Assembly: GCA_009733575.1 (NCBI GenBank)
Contig: ML769542.1
Span: 23,234-87,233 of the forward strand
From: Gymnopus androsaceus JB14
Lineage: Eukaryota; Basidiomycota; Agaricomycetes; Agaricales; Omphalotaceae
Direction of reading: 5' to 3'
DNA length: 64,000 bases
A program made the translations under genes and the position numbers. Shown in pieces: positions 33,480 to 44,044 of the stretch. Position 1 is the first letter of the stretch; every line of letters starts with the position of its first letter. The notes under the pieces are model-generated. The model worked only from the letters and a program-made list of their open reading frames with translations, ran no database searches and was not told the origin of the DNA.

Positions 33480-35034
33480 TATAGCATTCGTCTTGCCTAC
33501 ATCCGCCGTTGATGCGTATGATAGAGTCGTGGATCCTTGCATGAAGTAATACATATCCCGGCTCTTCAAGTTGGCATCATATAATAGTAACGTCCAATAC
33601 ATATATTGCTCCTTCAAGTTGGCATTCTAGTAACGCCTAGATGCATAGCTCATAATATACTGCGGCTTCAGTTATGTACTTGAATCGATACTTGACACAC
33701 GTCTGGCTTTCGATGGGTCTAGTATGCCGTTCTCACCTCTCACGAAGGTCCCAGCGTTCAGTTCTTGGATCGTCTTCCGAGAGACTCGGCGTAGGTCTGA
33801 ACTGGGTAGCTTGGTAGGCCGCAACCAAATAATTCGTGCATGGTATATGTAGCCAATTCAAGTGACTTCAATTTACTTTTCGAAAAACACACCGGCATGG
33901 AACGAGGGCGAACTGCAAAATTAGAGGTTAGATAAGATTAGTCCCAATAAGTATAATCAGACCTTTGTGAATCAACAGGCCGGACGATGAGAAATTCTTC
34001 GCAGTAAATTTAGTGTGCCCGCATACTTACCCGCGTTGCTGTGAAAGATCTTCAACTGAACACAAATAACTGGAAAACGGTAAAGTAGGGTAAATCCGCT
34101 ATGGTTCTGCAGTACTTTAGGATACACGTTGTACTCCCAAGATTGTCGCTTTGTCTCGACGTTGACTCGGAGTGAGTTATGGATTCTGTATAACAGCTGT
34201 TTCTCCGTAAATTTCAGGATGCCCGGGGTTCGAGGTAAACCATATGGAATCGCACTTTTCCCGCTCGCGGTGCTTATCTCTCACCTTCGACTGGGACGCT
34301 TCAACTGGAACGTTTCGCTATTTTTGGATTCTGTATTAATTACAGTGCGTTGCATTGAAATCGGGAAGCCACGACCTTGTTTCTTTATGTTTATCTGGGC
34401 ATGCACCAATAGAAATTTGTCAATGACACAAGCGATCTACAGTACATGTATTGTGCCGGGCTGCCAGTGGCAGCTCGCCAAAATCCAGGCTTCCCGTTTT
34501 CAATGCAACGCACTGTACAGATCTTTGCGCTCTGAAGACACTCCTGTGTCCCACGACTCGAAGAAATTCAAATTGAATAACTTAAACTTGAGGTAAAGCA
34601 CATGTTTTGCTTCCCGCACGTAATTGAAGTACTTGCTGATCTCTCACCTTCAACTAGGGATATGCAGTACTTATAATAGTAGTTACGCCCCGAGGGTGAA
34701 GACAGTCTTGAATATGCCGTCGACGGATGGATGCTATAGTATATAGAATTTGTCTGCCTACATCTGGGGCCGTTGATGCGTATGATGGAACTCACGAAGG
34801 TCTTAGTTCTTGGACCATGCCGTACCGTTTGACACCTTCGCCTCAAGTATAACTTGAAGTTTTCTCGTCTTCGAGACTCGGCGTAGGTCTGAACTGGGTC
34901 TGATCTGGCTTGGTGGGCGGTGTTTTCCTAACTAAATAATTCGTGCATGGCATAGCCCATTCAAATGACTTCAATAATTTGCCTTTCGAAAAACACACCG
35001 GCATTGAATGAAAAGGTACTATATAAAGCGCTCA
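33480..35034. other. Spacer between glycopeptide copies B and C
   Basis: No gene is supported. GACTCGGCGTAGGTCTGAAC and AAAAACACACCGGCAT occur in direct orientation at about 33783/34877 and 33884/34986. The spacer therefore itself contains a partial direct duplication, separated by the 173-bp MITE. A 155-codon frame (34129-34596) spans the MITE and is not believable. Confidence 0.55.
34343..34515. mobile_element. Tc1/mariner-type MITE, 173 bp
   Basis: The terminal inverted repeat CAGTGCGTTGCATTGAAA extends to 28 bp with one mismatch between the two ends. TA flanks both sides (34341-34342, 34516-34517). It lies in the spacer between glycopeptide copies B and C. Confidence 0.9.
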
Positions 35035-36262
35035 CGTTCAAGCTTGAAACACGTATTGAAATGTGTACGCAAGTAAGCAAGTAAGTATCCGGCAGAGAAA
35101 GTAGTATTATGCATTCAAGACTGGCAGGATGAGGAATGACACTGAATATAATATAGCGGATGCCTTCCCGTCGACTTCAGGATCTTATCGGGATCCTATT
35201 TACAAGGGATTGGTGTTCAGTTGAAGCTTGTAACGGAATGTACTGCGCGCCCAGGTACTGATTTAGCCGATTGGAAAGAAGTACATTGTTCACTAGGCCT
35301 AACTAGCCGCTATGTAGAAGAACGTTCACTGCGGTCGGCGGAACCAGGAAGACTGGTACTTTCGAGTATATAAGGTACTGTCACTCAGCTCAACTCTTCA
35401 GTGCAACTCATTGTTCGCTTTCACCACAACTTACCTTACCATGCAGTTCACCGCTTCCTTCTCCATCCTCGCTTCCCTCGTTGCTTTCGTGGCTGCAGAG
35501 ACCCACACCATCACTTTCACCAACAAGTACGCGTTTAATAGTCGACAGTAATCCATATAACACATCTGACATACTATATTGATAGCTGTGGCCGCGGTAC
35601 TCCTACACTCGTTAGCCAGGACGGTGCCATCCTATCGACAGGAGGAGCCTTCACTGCTGACGGCCCCATTATAGGTGCTATTGCGTATGTTGGAAATATC
35701 CACTGCGCCCTGATAATATAATCACTAACAATGGTTCGACAGCTACCTTCAGACCGGTGGATGTGGTCTTAACGGTGACTCCTGTACCGCGGTCGAAACC
35801 ACGCTCCAGAACCCCACTTCGCCGGGAGCTGGTTCCGCCACCGACATCACTCTCATTCCCGACCACGCGTTCTCTGTCACTTCTGGCTTTGGGTAAGTAT
35901 ATACACTTGCGTCCTTCTGGGAAAACAATTTATATTTTTTTTAAAAAACAGCTACTTCGACGGTTGCGACGGCACTGGTCTAGACTGCACAAGCGCAAGC
36001 TGCCCGGGAGCCTTCACCGATCCTACCAACGGTGATATTGTTTCATGCGAGGCTGACAATGTATGTGTAAAATTTGGCTTACTCTCCGACTTTGCTCACA
36101 GTAAACTTGCACAGGTTAATCTCGCTATCACTTTCTGCGATTAAAACAATCATCAATGTAGTTATACACGGCTGCTCACAACACTTTCTGGGTCATATGG
36201 TTTTTTTGTAGAGTAGTGAATGGAACACTGAAATATAATTGTTTTTTCTATTATTTAGTTTC
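35035..36262. repeat. Right arm of large inverted duplication
   Basis: This is the inverse of 32100-33330, carrying copy C with promoter and about 110 bp of 3' flank (GTAGAGTAGTGAAT...). Similarity fades at both outer ends. Confidence 0.85.
35441..36144 (+). CDS. Secreted thaumatin-like glycopeptide, copy C
   Basis: The ATG at 35441 follows a TATA box (TATATAAGG, 35367) by about 70 nt. Exons: signal peptide plus HTITFTNK (to 35527); CGRGTPTLVSQDGAILSTGG and the rest up to PIIG; YLQTGGCGLNGDSCTAVETT through SVTSGFG; YFDGCDGTGLDCTSASCPGA through CEADN; NLAITFCD and stop at 36142-36144. All introns are GT-AG, 50-70 nt. The frame is open throughout. It is a cysteine-rich secreted protein of about 155 residues, the same product as copy B, read on the opposite strand and diverging from it. 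Confidence 0.88.
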
Positions 36263-36674
36263 AGCAGAACTTGCTCTGAATTTGAGTTCTTAAGTCCTAC
36301 ATTTTTACTTGCATCATAAATGACCCAGACTGCAAACTTCAAAGCCTATGCATACCATATGCAATGGTGCTTGTATATCATACAGGGTGGAAATTGTGAC
36401 TGCTTGATGTATGTAAATCATCTTGTAGAAATGCAGGTTAGTAAGATAACTAGAGGCCAAATAAGTGCACACTGCAATGTCAAAAATGATGCCTGGCTAT
36501 AAAACCAATGTTGATGTGTAGAAAAAGCTACTGACAAGTCTTTAAAAATCACCGTCATTCCAGTCAGTAGAGAAAGAGCTGCATACAAAAATAATTCACA
36601 TTGCATTTTTCTAACTGCTATTCAGACAGTGTATTAATTTATAACATATAGCACTGGGCTAAAGAACTAAATTC

Positions 36675-37938
36675 CAAGGGGTGTTCAATTCACTAAGTTC
36701 AGACATGATGTTACATTTCAGCTTTAAGGTTTTGAGTGCCCCCCCTCCCCCCCTCCTGCACCTTATACACTGTATCGCAAGGGGGTTCAAAGAATTTAGC
36801 AACCGGGCCTAGGTTAGTTAGTCCAGCCCTCCGGCAGAAAAAAAAATTTTTAACACCCCAAAATTTGACCTATTTTGACCCATTTTGAACACTTCTGGCA
36901 GTCTTGAAGTTTCATAAATGAGTAGATCTCACATCTTTTGAAGTATAGCCTTACTTGTATACTCTACAGCCATAGTGTACTTGATTTGTATTACTTACTT
37001 GGTACTTACAATGAATGATAGTATCATTTTTTTTGGAAGGATTAATATGGGGATGTGCTACAGCCTAGGTATGGATGTCAATTATACTCAAGAACTTAGA
37101 GCAAAGCTCAAACTGAGGGTACAGTGTCCAAGTGGCATCTATAAAGAGCCATCTATGATGAAATCTTATCATGATATACCATATATGGGCATGGGAATGC
37201 TTACGTAGTTAGTTAGTCCACTGACCAGGCGCAAGAAAAAAAAAGCGATGTCTGGTCATTTCTCATAAAATTTGAACCCCCTTGCTGTATTGTTTCGAAA
37301 ATAAGTTCAGCCAATGTTACATGTTACAGCTTGGACACATTCAGTTCAGAGCTCAGCTGCCATTAGGCAGTGTGACACATTGAAATTCAATTCAGATATA
37401 GTGGCCGCCATAGCTGGCCACAAAATTTGGGCATCTAAGTGCCAAAAAATCATAGTTCAAAGGCCAATGTTACACATTACAAAGATAGAAATCAACCCAG
37501 TTCAGTACCCCGTGTTACGCATTACTGAACTTAAATTCGAAACTATATAGTAGAAGTATTTTCCCATGCCATTTACCTAATTTAGAAGTCAAAAATTCCA
37601 GTCACTCTTGAGATGCATATTTTCTGTGTCCTCTGCATTGATGAATGAGATTCCAGCTGCATTATTGATTTCACAAGCTTCAACCTGAGATGGAATGTTG
37701 GTTAGATGTTGAGATACTACCCTGAAATGGACTAAATCAGGGCAATAATCATGTTTTGCCTCCCTAAATGAGTAGAAACATCAGAAAAGAATACAATCAA
37801 GATTTAGAGTCTCAAAATAAGCTGTCTTGAGTCTTCCAGATCACCATAAATCTTTCAGCCATAAGGGCTTGGAGACCCCCCCCCTCCCCCCCCTTCCCCC
37901 AAGGTCATGTCAGCACTTAAATTTTTGCACACCCCTTC
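36675..37938. mobile_element. Non-autonomous relative of the 6.2-kb transposon, nested
   Basis: The left end CAAGGGGTGTTCAATT (36675) and right end ...TTTTTGCACACCCCTTC (37938) match the ends of the 6.2-kb element. The flanks CTAAATTC (36667-36674) and CTAGATTC (37939-37946) form an 8-bp duplication with one mismatch. Subterminal CTTTAAGG + C-tract (36726-36754) and CATAAGG + C-tract (37859-37890) also match. It has no transposase. A second element (36778-37284) sits inside it. Confidence 0.75.
36778..37284. mobile_element. Nested 507-bp element, CAAGGGGGTTCAAA ends
   Basis: CAAGGGGGTTCAAA is present as an exact inverted repeat at the two ends. The flanks CTGTATCG (36770-36777) and CTGTATTG (37285-37292) make an 8-bp duplication with one mismatch. 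The first four to eight bases match the ends of the enclosing element, but the interior (TTAGTTAGTCCA near both ends) is different. A 77-codon frame inside has no motif. Confidence 0.75.
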
Positions 37939-37946
37939 CTAGATTC

Positions 37947-38733
37947 AGCAGAATACCTAATAATAGTAATATTAGCACTCACATCAGCAAAACCTGTATT
38001 TTATCCAGAGTACTGAAATGGAAATGAATAGCTTGCAGCAAAGGTGATGGATGAAAAAGGAAGAGTTGCGCATGTGCTCACAATCAGTTGCTGCCAAGGT
38101 TGCTGCATGTGTTACTCTATACAGTAGTTGCAGAGTTTTAATCGACTTCAATCTCTGATTGCTATGTACTTCCCTCAAGGCCTCCGACAAGTTGTCGTCT
38201 TGAAAACTCCTTAACCAAGTGTCCAAAGCCCAGCTCAACTCACAGTTATTTTTGAATAGTGTAACCGCATATATTATTGTTGCCACTGAGAATTAAGAGT
38301 TCATTTGGGAATGAGATTTTTTTTGAATCCTACTAGAGTTAACAAGTTTGGAAAAAAAAATCTCACTAAAAACTCATTGAACATTCAAAAAAGTACAACA
38401 TTGCAGAAAAAAGGAAGTTTCAAAAAGGCCCGAAAACCATGATCATGTACATTGTGCTGATGAATAATGATGTGTTACAGAGACATCAACCAAAGGGACA
38501 TTCATTGAATGATCTGAAAAACACTATTGGAGTTCCTGTCGAAAGCTCTATTCTGTCAATTTGACACATCCCTCAAAGGGAAGCCTGAGAGCAACACGCC
38601 AAGTCTTGCGTATCTCAGTGTTCTGAGTCCCAAAGTAGTGTTCTGAAGTGAAGCTCCATCTGTGCTCAGCAATCAGCGCATGATGAAATCAGTGCAGAAA
38701 AATGCATATTTATGCAATAGATCCCCGGACCCA
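37947..38733. other. AT-rich stretch; lone CATCAGC end and an unidentified ORF
   Basis: CATCAGCAAAACCTGTATTT at 37982 is the family end without a partner nearby. The minus-strand frame 38286-37984 (FKNNCELSWALDTWLRSFQD, 100 codons) looks protein-like. I cannot identify it and there is no flanking exon. Confidence 0.35.
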
Positions 38734-39366
38734 CATCAGCAAAACCTGGGTGTACTGGACAGCGCTGGATAGTGCTATCCAGCACTCATAGCACCCATAG
38801 CACCATAGCAAGGTCCCCATCTATCCAGAGCTATGGATCACTATGGATTGCTATGAGCTGCTATGGGTTGCTACGGATTTCGCATTTCACAGCACATCAT
38901 CGCATCATCTGTCAGTCTTTCAATTCATTTTTTTTGTTGTCCTCGGCATTGTTCACTTGCGAGACCAAATAATTATAATAAACCATATATATTGGATTAG
39001 TAGTACATAGTAGGAAGGTCTACCAAAACAGAGCTATGGTAACTAGTATATAGCATGGATAAAGCTACAGTATAGTATGTAATGCTTAGTTAGACATTGA
39101 ATGGCTTGAATGAAACTCACCAAGAACGCCGAGCCAAAGCAACCCAGAAACAACTTAGAAAAAAAGAAATTTGGGAGGGAAGGAAGGGAGCTTGGGGAAG
39201 TTACAACGGCTCGTCAATCCTATATACTATCGACGGAAGAGAGTGACAGCTGGCTCGAGTATGCGGTGATTTCATAGCAGCTCATAGCATTTCATAGCAC
39301 TATGGCTGCTATGACTTGCTATAGATTGCTATAGCTGCTATGACCTTCACCCAGGTTTTGCTGATG
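38734..39366. mobile_element. CATCAGCAAAACC-family element, 633 bp
   Basis: CATCAGCAAAACCTGGGTG is mirrored exactly at the right end (39348-39366). Near both ends GCTATGGATT / CATAGCA motifs are repeated many times. The element ends directly at the first recognisable codons of the P450 gene, which may have lost its 5' part through this insertion. Confidence 0.85.
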
Positions 39367-39582
39367 AAGGAGATGAAGCCAAACTTTATCTGTCCACAGC
39401 AATCAAAACATTGCATTCTGTTGATGTCGCTGCAATCCCTGGCAAATTCTACGTAGACCAGATCCCTATCTGTAAGAGATCCCTTTCTGGTTTTAAACCT
39501 TCAACTGACAAGTCCAAATACAGTAAAATATGTTCCAGAATGGTTTCCAGGAGGTAGTTTTAAACGGAAAGCAAGAGAATGG

Positions 39583-40132
39583 TATGAAGTCAGTTCTCAT
39601 CATTTATTGTACATCTTGATCAAAATACGATGATTCTACTTGATTGACGTACTTTGAGCATGTATTTCTACTCCGTGTGTGTACATGATCATGATCGTGC
39701 TCCTCTTGCGTACATTGTGTCTAGAAATATCTAGTTCATTCTCACTTAAGACCATTGTATCTAGCACATGTCCCTACGCTACTGGAGCTTACTTGTGATT
39801 ATATCTACTTTTAACTAGGTATACTGTACTATCTTAACCAGGTCACAGGTCACATTTTAAACTCTTTGGGTGTGACATGCCCAAAATTGCAAAAATTTCG
39901 GTCTAAAATGGTTTGGTCACAGTCACAAGGGCCCGCCAAATCAATTGAAATGTACAGTTTAGCACAAGTTTAGCATGTCCCAAGTACTTTAACAGCCTAC
40001 ATTATATATAAATTAAGCAAACAAAGTACATTGATCACTAACAAAGTAGGATGTACAAGTACAATTCACCAAGTACATCAAGTAGATTGTACTGTCATGC
40101 GGCCTCTTTTTCCGATGAGAAATGACATCATA
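39583..40132. mobile_element. 550-bp element in P450 exon, 6-bp target duplication
   Basis: The ends TATGAAGTCAGTTCTCATCA and (inverse of the right) TATGATGTCATTTCTCATCG are imperfect terminal repeats. GAATGG is duplicated at 39577-39582 and 40133-40138. Removing the element and one GAATGG restores the reading AREWNKLRMKM. It is the inverted twin of 41141-41666. Confidence 0.88.
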
Positions 40133-41140
40133 GAATGGAATAAATTACGCATGAAGATGATTGAAGGTCCTTTCCTCATCACAAAAGCACAGCTGGTACA
40201 ATGTCATCTCCTTTGCAAGTTGCTTTTCGTTGATTAATAATTATCTTTCAGGCCGCAGGGACTGTGATGCCATCTCTGACTTCACTTGCTCTTGAAAAGA
40301 TTGACCATACGCAAGATGTTGCACAGCAAGAAGAAGTTATTAAAACAGCTTCAGTGACAGCATTCGGAGGTGAATAAATTCATTCGTTGTGGCTATTTGA
40401 CTTTCTCAAACTGTCCCTTCTCCAGGTGGTTTCAATACAACAGTAGATTACCTAGGAGGATTCATTATTGCTATGCTAATGAACCCAGAAGTCCAACCTA
40501 AAGCTCATTGTGAGCTCATGAAGGTCCTAGGACTGGGAGATTTACCGAGCTTTAACGATGAACCAACACTACCTTATATCACAGCAATTGTTCGAGAAGT
40601 AATGAGGTACAACCCTGTTGTCCCGCTTGGTGCGTATTCTTATGTCGACAAGTCTCATGTTGTAACTTGTAACTTGAAAACCAGTGTTTCCACATCTCCT
40701 CACCCAAGACAACATTTACAAAGGATATTTTCTACCCAAAGGGTCTATCATCTTGCCTAACGTTTGGCGAGTACACTACTGTCAATTGATATCTTTCAAG
40801 TACTAAAGTATTCTGTCCATGCAGGTCAATTTTACACAATGAGGAACACTATCCTGAGCCCAAACTGTTCAATCCCTCACGTTTCCTTGATGCTGAAGGG
40901 AAGCTCAACCCCAGTATTAAAGATCCTGCGACTGCAGCATTCAGGTTCGGAAGGCGTGCTTGCATGAGTACTCTTGCTTTCAATGTGCTTCAACTTTTCA
41001 ACTTTAACAATCCTGGTACAGCCTGGCAAACATATTGCAGTCACATCATTATGGATTGTGGTTGCATCCATTCTGGCTTGCTACACAATCGAGCCAGAGC
41101 TTGACGAGAATGGGGAACCAATCAAGCCGAAAGGGGAGTG

Positions 41141-41666
41141 TATGATGTCATTTCTCATTGGAAAAAGAGGCCGCATGACAGTACTGTACTCGGTGAATTG
41201 TGCTTGTACATCCTACTTGATTAGTGATCAATGTACTTTGTTTGCTTAATTTATATAGATTGTAGGTTGTTAAAGTACTTAGGACATGCTAAACTGTACA
41301 TTTCAATTGATTTGGTGGGCCCTTGTGATTGTGACCAACCCATTTTAGACCAAAATTTTGAGGCAATTCCGGGCATGTCACACCAAAAGAGTTCAAATGT
41401 GACCTGCAACCTGGTCAAAATACAGTATACCTAGTTAAAAGTAGATATAATTACAAGTAAGTTCCAGTAGCATAGGGACATGTGCCAGATCCAATGGCCT
41501 CAAGTGAAAATGAAGTAGATATTTCCAGACACCATGTACGCAAGAGGAGCACGATCATGATCATGTACACACACAGAGTAGAAATATGCACTCAAAGTAC
41601 ATCAATCAAGTAGAATCATCATATTTTGATCAAGATGTACATTAAATGATGAGAACTGACTTCATA
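41141..41666. mobile_element. 526-bp second copy, opposite orientation, 6-bp duplication
   Basis: It begins TATGATGTCATTTCTCATTG and ends TGAGAACTGACTTCATA, the inverse of the first copy over its whole length with scattered substitutions. GGAGTG is duplicated at 41135-41140 and 41667-41672. Its removal restores KPKGEWCSGP in the P450. Two independent target duplications show two separate insertions. Confidence 0.88.
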
Positions 41667-41996
41667 GGAGTGGTGTTCGGGGCCAACGTTGCTCAACCAC
41701 CCACTTCCGTTTAAATGTCGCTTTGTTCCACGCTCGAAAGACGTGGAAGCGTCTTTGGGTGTGAGCTTGAGTTGAACTGGCCTGGCCTTGATTTTCCATT
41801 ACAGGTTTTTCAATGATATTACCGTCCACGGTTTTCTTTTAAATCGAGAACTCAAAGCCAGATGGCGTGTATGCAATAGGCTGTCTAGAATAAAAGGTTG
41901 GACGGTGGAGTCGGACATAGTGTCGCAGAGTATCGACGTCTTGCAAGGCTGACAGTGGTAGAGTTCCATATCTGAAATATTATAATAAAATTCGCC

Positions 41997-42246
41997 ACCC
42001 CCTCTTGAATACGCTCGTCGGCCTCATCCCAAGCTTGACTTCTTGACGCGTTGACGTGCAGTTAGTTACGAAAAAAAAAACCACAAGTCAGGAAAGCGCC
42101 AGATACGGAAGTCTCCGTAGTCCCCCTCTTGAATACGCTCGTCGGCCTCATCCCAAGCTTGACTTCTTGACGCGTTGACGTGGCAGTTAGTTACGAAAAA
42201 AAAAAACCACAAGTCAGGAAAGCGCCCAGATACGGAAGTCTCCGGT
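41997..42246. repeat. 124-bp tandem duplication
   Basis: CCCCTCTTGAATACGCTCGT through AGATACGGAAGTCTCCG occurs at about 41997-42118 and again at 42121-42244. The copies are almost identical (single-base differences in poly-A and two other places). The recent duplication lies in the 3' flank of the P450 remnant. Confidence 0.85.
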
Positions 42247-42259
42247 AGGTTGATGTTCG

Positions 42260-42658
42260 CCCCAGCAACCTGCGATGAAAATGGCCAAAAATGGCATCAA
42301 CCTAAAAGTCCCCGATTTAGGTTGGAAGTTCCTTTCAACCTGAAATAGGTCAGTGATCACCCTAAGCGGCGCCCACAGTGTGAAGCCCAGTTGCACAAAT
42401 TCCGACGAAGTGTCTTTCGTTTGAGAGCGAGTGGAGGGTCGTATTTTATCGGAGTTCAACTTGGTGGATTTTGTTTTTCAGCGTTGTCTCGACGGGTTCG
42501 TCCATGGTTCGATCTGGATTCATCAGTTGGTCTTCAGGGTTAGTATCCTGTTGACGAAAAAGCGGAGGAACCTCAATTCCCCAAATTTCTTTGACTAGCT
42601 CTCGAGGTTGTCTCGAGGCGCATTGATGGCGCGGTACAGACCGTGGAACCAAAATCAC
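42260..42658 (-). other. Unidentified minus-strand reading frames
   Basis: Two overlapping frames, 42658-42446 (IWGIEVPPLFRQQDTNPEDQ) and 42459-42214 (DKIRPSTRSQTKDTSSEFVQ), could be one gene with a frame change near 42460. The first would start only 54 bp from the Grx5 start, on the other strand. No motif is recognised and a shared promoter would be very short, so this may not be a gene. Confidence 0.25.
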
Positions 42659-42711
42659 CCAATCAGGATGCCAGGTATCTCATGACAAATCTTCGGTTTC
42701 CTCCTGCCACA

Positions 42712-43331
42712 ATGTTCAGAGCATCCTTGCGTTCTCCAGTAAGTTATTGCAACAGCAAGCTTATAATTCAACACCAACTTACCTTCTGAACCTCTAGATA
42801 ATCTCTCTTCGACCCTCCGCCGCAGAATCTCTCACTGCCAGCCGTTTCATCGCTGCTCGTTTTCTTACTCAGGAAGCGCGCTCACAAATCCAGAATGCTG
42901 TCAAGTCAAGCCCTGTTGTGCTTTTCATGAAAGGCACACCTCAACTTCCAGAGTGTGGATTCTCAAGAGCTACTGTACAAGTTTTGGGCTTGCATGGCGT
43001 ACCGCCCGAAAAACTGAAGACGTATAATGTCCTTGCTGACGATGAGCTGCGAAGTGGGATCAAGGAATTCTCGTGAGTTGCTTTGTAGGCGTGAGAAGCA
43101 CCCTCATAGACCTTCTTCTGCGCTCAGGGAATGGCCGACAATACCTCAGCTGTATGTGAACGGGGAATTCATCGGTGGATGTGATATTGTATTGGCTAGT
43201 GAGTGGTGATATTGATACATTAATCGTGACGCTAAATTATACAAATAGTGCACCAATCCGGAGAGCTCGAAACCCTTTTAGAGAGCAACGGAGTCATTCC
43301 GAAAATAGAGGAGGCGCCTTCGTCGTCTTAG
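42712..43331 (+). CDS. GRX5: Mitochondrial monothiol glutaredoxin (Grx5-like)
   Basis: Four exons (42712-42738, 42798-43072, 43128-43198, 43249-43331) joined by GT-AG introns of 50-59 nt. The protein of about 150 residues opens with a mitochondrial-type presequence rich in Arg and Ser ([22 protein letters not shown]). It then carries the monothiol glutaredoxin fold: [20 protein letters not shown] with the CGFS active site, the [20 protein letters not shown] motif (TIPQ cis-proline loop and GG-C-D glutathione-binding site), and a short tail EEAPSSS. Grx5-type proteins carry Fe-S clusters between the mitochondrial scaffold and targets. Frames and splice sites are clean. Confidence 0.95.
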
Positions 43332-43442
43332 ATGGTGCTGAATATTAAAAATGGATCTAACCATTTCGAAATCAGATCATCGTTGGTTGTAAGATAGTGG
43401 ACGTACTCACCTATACATATAGAATAATACTCATCTCATCTC

Positions 43443-44041
43443 TCATTCTGGAGCGTATTCAACGACTCCTCCTGCATCGTCTAAATGCCCTCGTCTGATT
43501 TTTTCTCCTCGAGCACGCAACAAGTCTTCTACTGTTCGCATTTTTCCGTCCTCCGTACTGTCTTTGAACCAACCCAGATGGTCTGCAATTAAATGTCTGT
43601 ATGCACGCTTAGCAAAGCAGAACTCGGAATAGCAATAGTAACTCACCTATTCTGACATCCTGGACATTCAACAAGGACAATTCCCTGTTCATAAGACCGC
43701 TTCGCGAACTGATGTGTAGACCTCGTTCCGCAATCCGGTACGGTGCAAGTGAAAGTAATAGACATCCGAGGTTCCATTTTCTCGGGTAACGCCTGTGAGG
43801 TGACCGTCTTCGCTTCATCCGAGAGTGGAGAAGAAGCTGCAGAGGCAGAAATTGGCTCTTTTGAAGCTGCTGAGCTCGAAGGAGCAGTAGAATATGCTTT
43901 CAAGGCAGCTGTTTTTGAAAAGACCCCTAGTCGTAGTCGAAGTTGCACCCTGAGACTGGGAGGAAGACTCGGATTTGGATGTAAAAGGCTCCTGAGAGGC
44001 GGAGGAATTCCCACATTACGATAGAGTCTGGAGGGTAACAT
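43443..44041 (-). CDS. ZIM17: Zim17/Hep1-type mitochondrial Hsp70 escort protein (DNL zinc finger)
   Basis: Two exons on the minus strand (44041-43647 and 43596-43443) with a 50-nt intron. An N-terminal Arg/Leu/Ser-rich presequence (MLPSRLYRNVGIPPPLRSLL) and a Ser/Ala linker precede the DNL-type zinc finger. FTCTVPDCGTRSTHQFAKRS and VECPGCQNRHLIADHLGWF give two C-x2-C / C-x4-C-like Cys pairs and the signature NRHLIADHLGWF. Zim17/Hep1 keeps mitochondrial Hsp70 soluble and so supports import and Fe-S biogenesis. It is convergent with the glutaredoxin gene (about 110 bp between stops). Confidence 0.92.
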
Positions 44042-44044
44042 GGA

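Larger units (their letters stand above)
39368..41775 (+). pseudogene. Cytochrome P450 (C-terminal half), broken by two insertions
   Basis: The plus strand encodes the second half of a microsomal-type P450, a heme monooxygenase. Pieces in order: AAIPGKFYVDQIPI, then KYVPEWFPGGSFKRKAREW; [element 39583-40132]; NKLRMKMIEGPFLITKAQL; AAGTVMPSLTSLALEK; GGFNTTVDYLGGFIIAMLM (I-helix area); the K-helix ExxR in IVREVMRYNPVVPLG; GYFLPKGSIILPNVWR; NPSRFLDAEGKLNP; and the heme loop FRFGRRAC then PGKHIAVTSLW. The ending is ELDENGEPIKPKGEW, [element 41141-41666], CSGPTLLNHPLPFKC to a stop at 41773-41775. The donor after the heme-ligand Cys codon reads ATGAGT instead of GTGAGT, so that intron would not be removed normally. 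The N-terminal half is missing to the left. Confidence 0.88.

Noticed and set aside
34129..34596. 155-codon plus-strand gene between glycopeptide copies
   Set aside because: It runs through both terminal repeats of the 173-bp MITE and has no motif.
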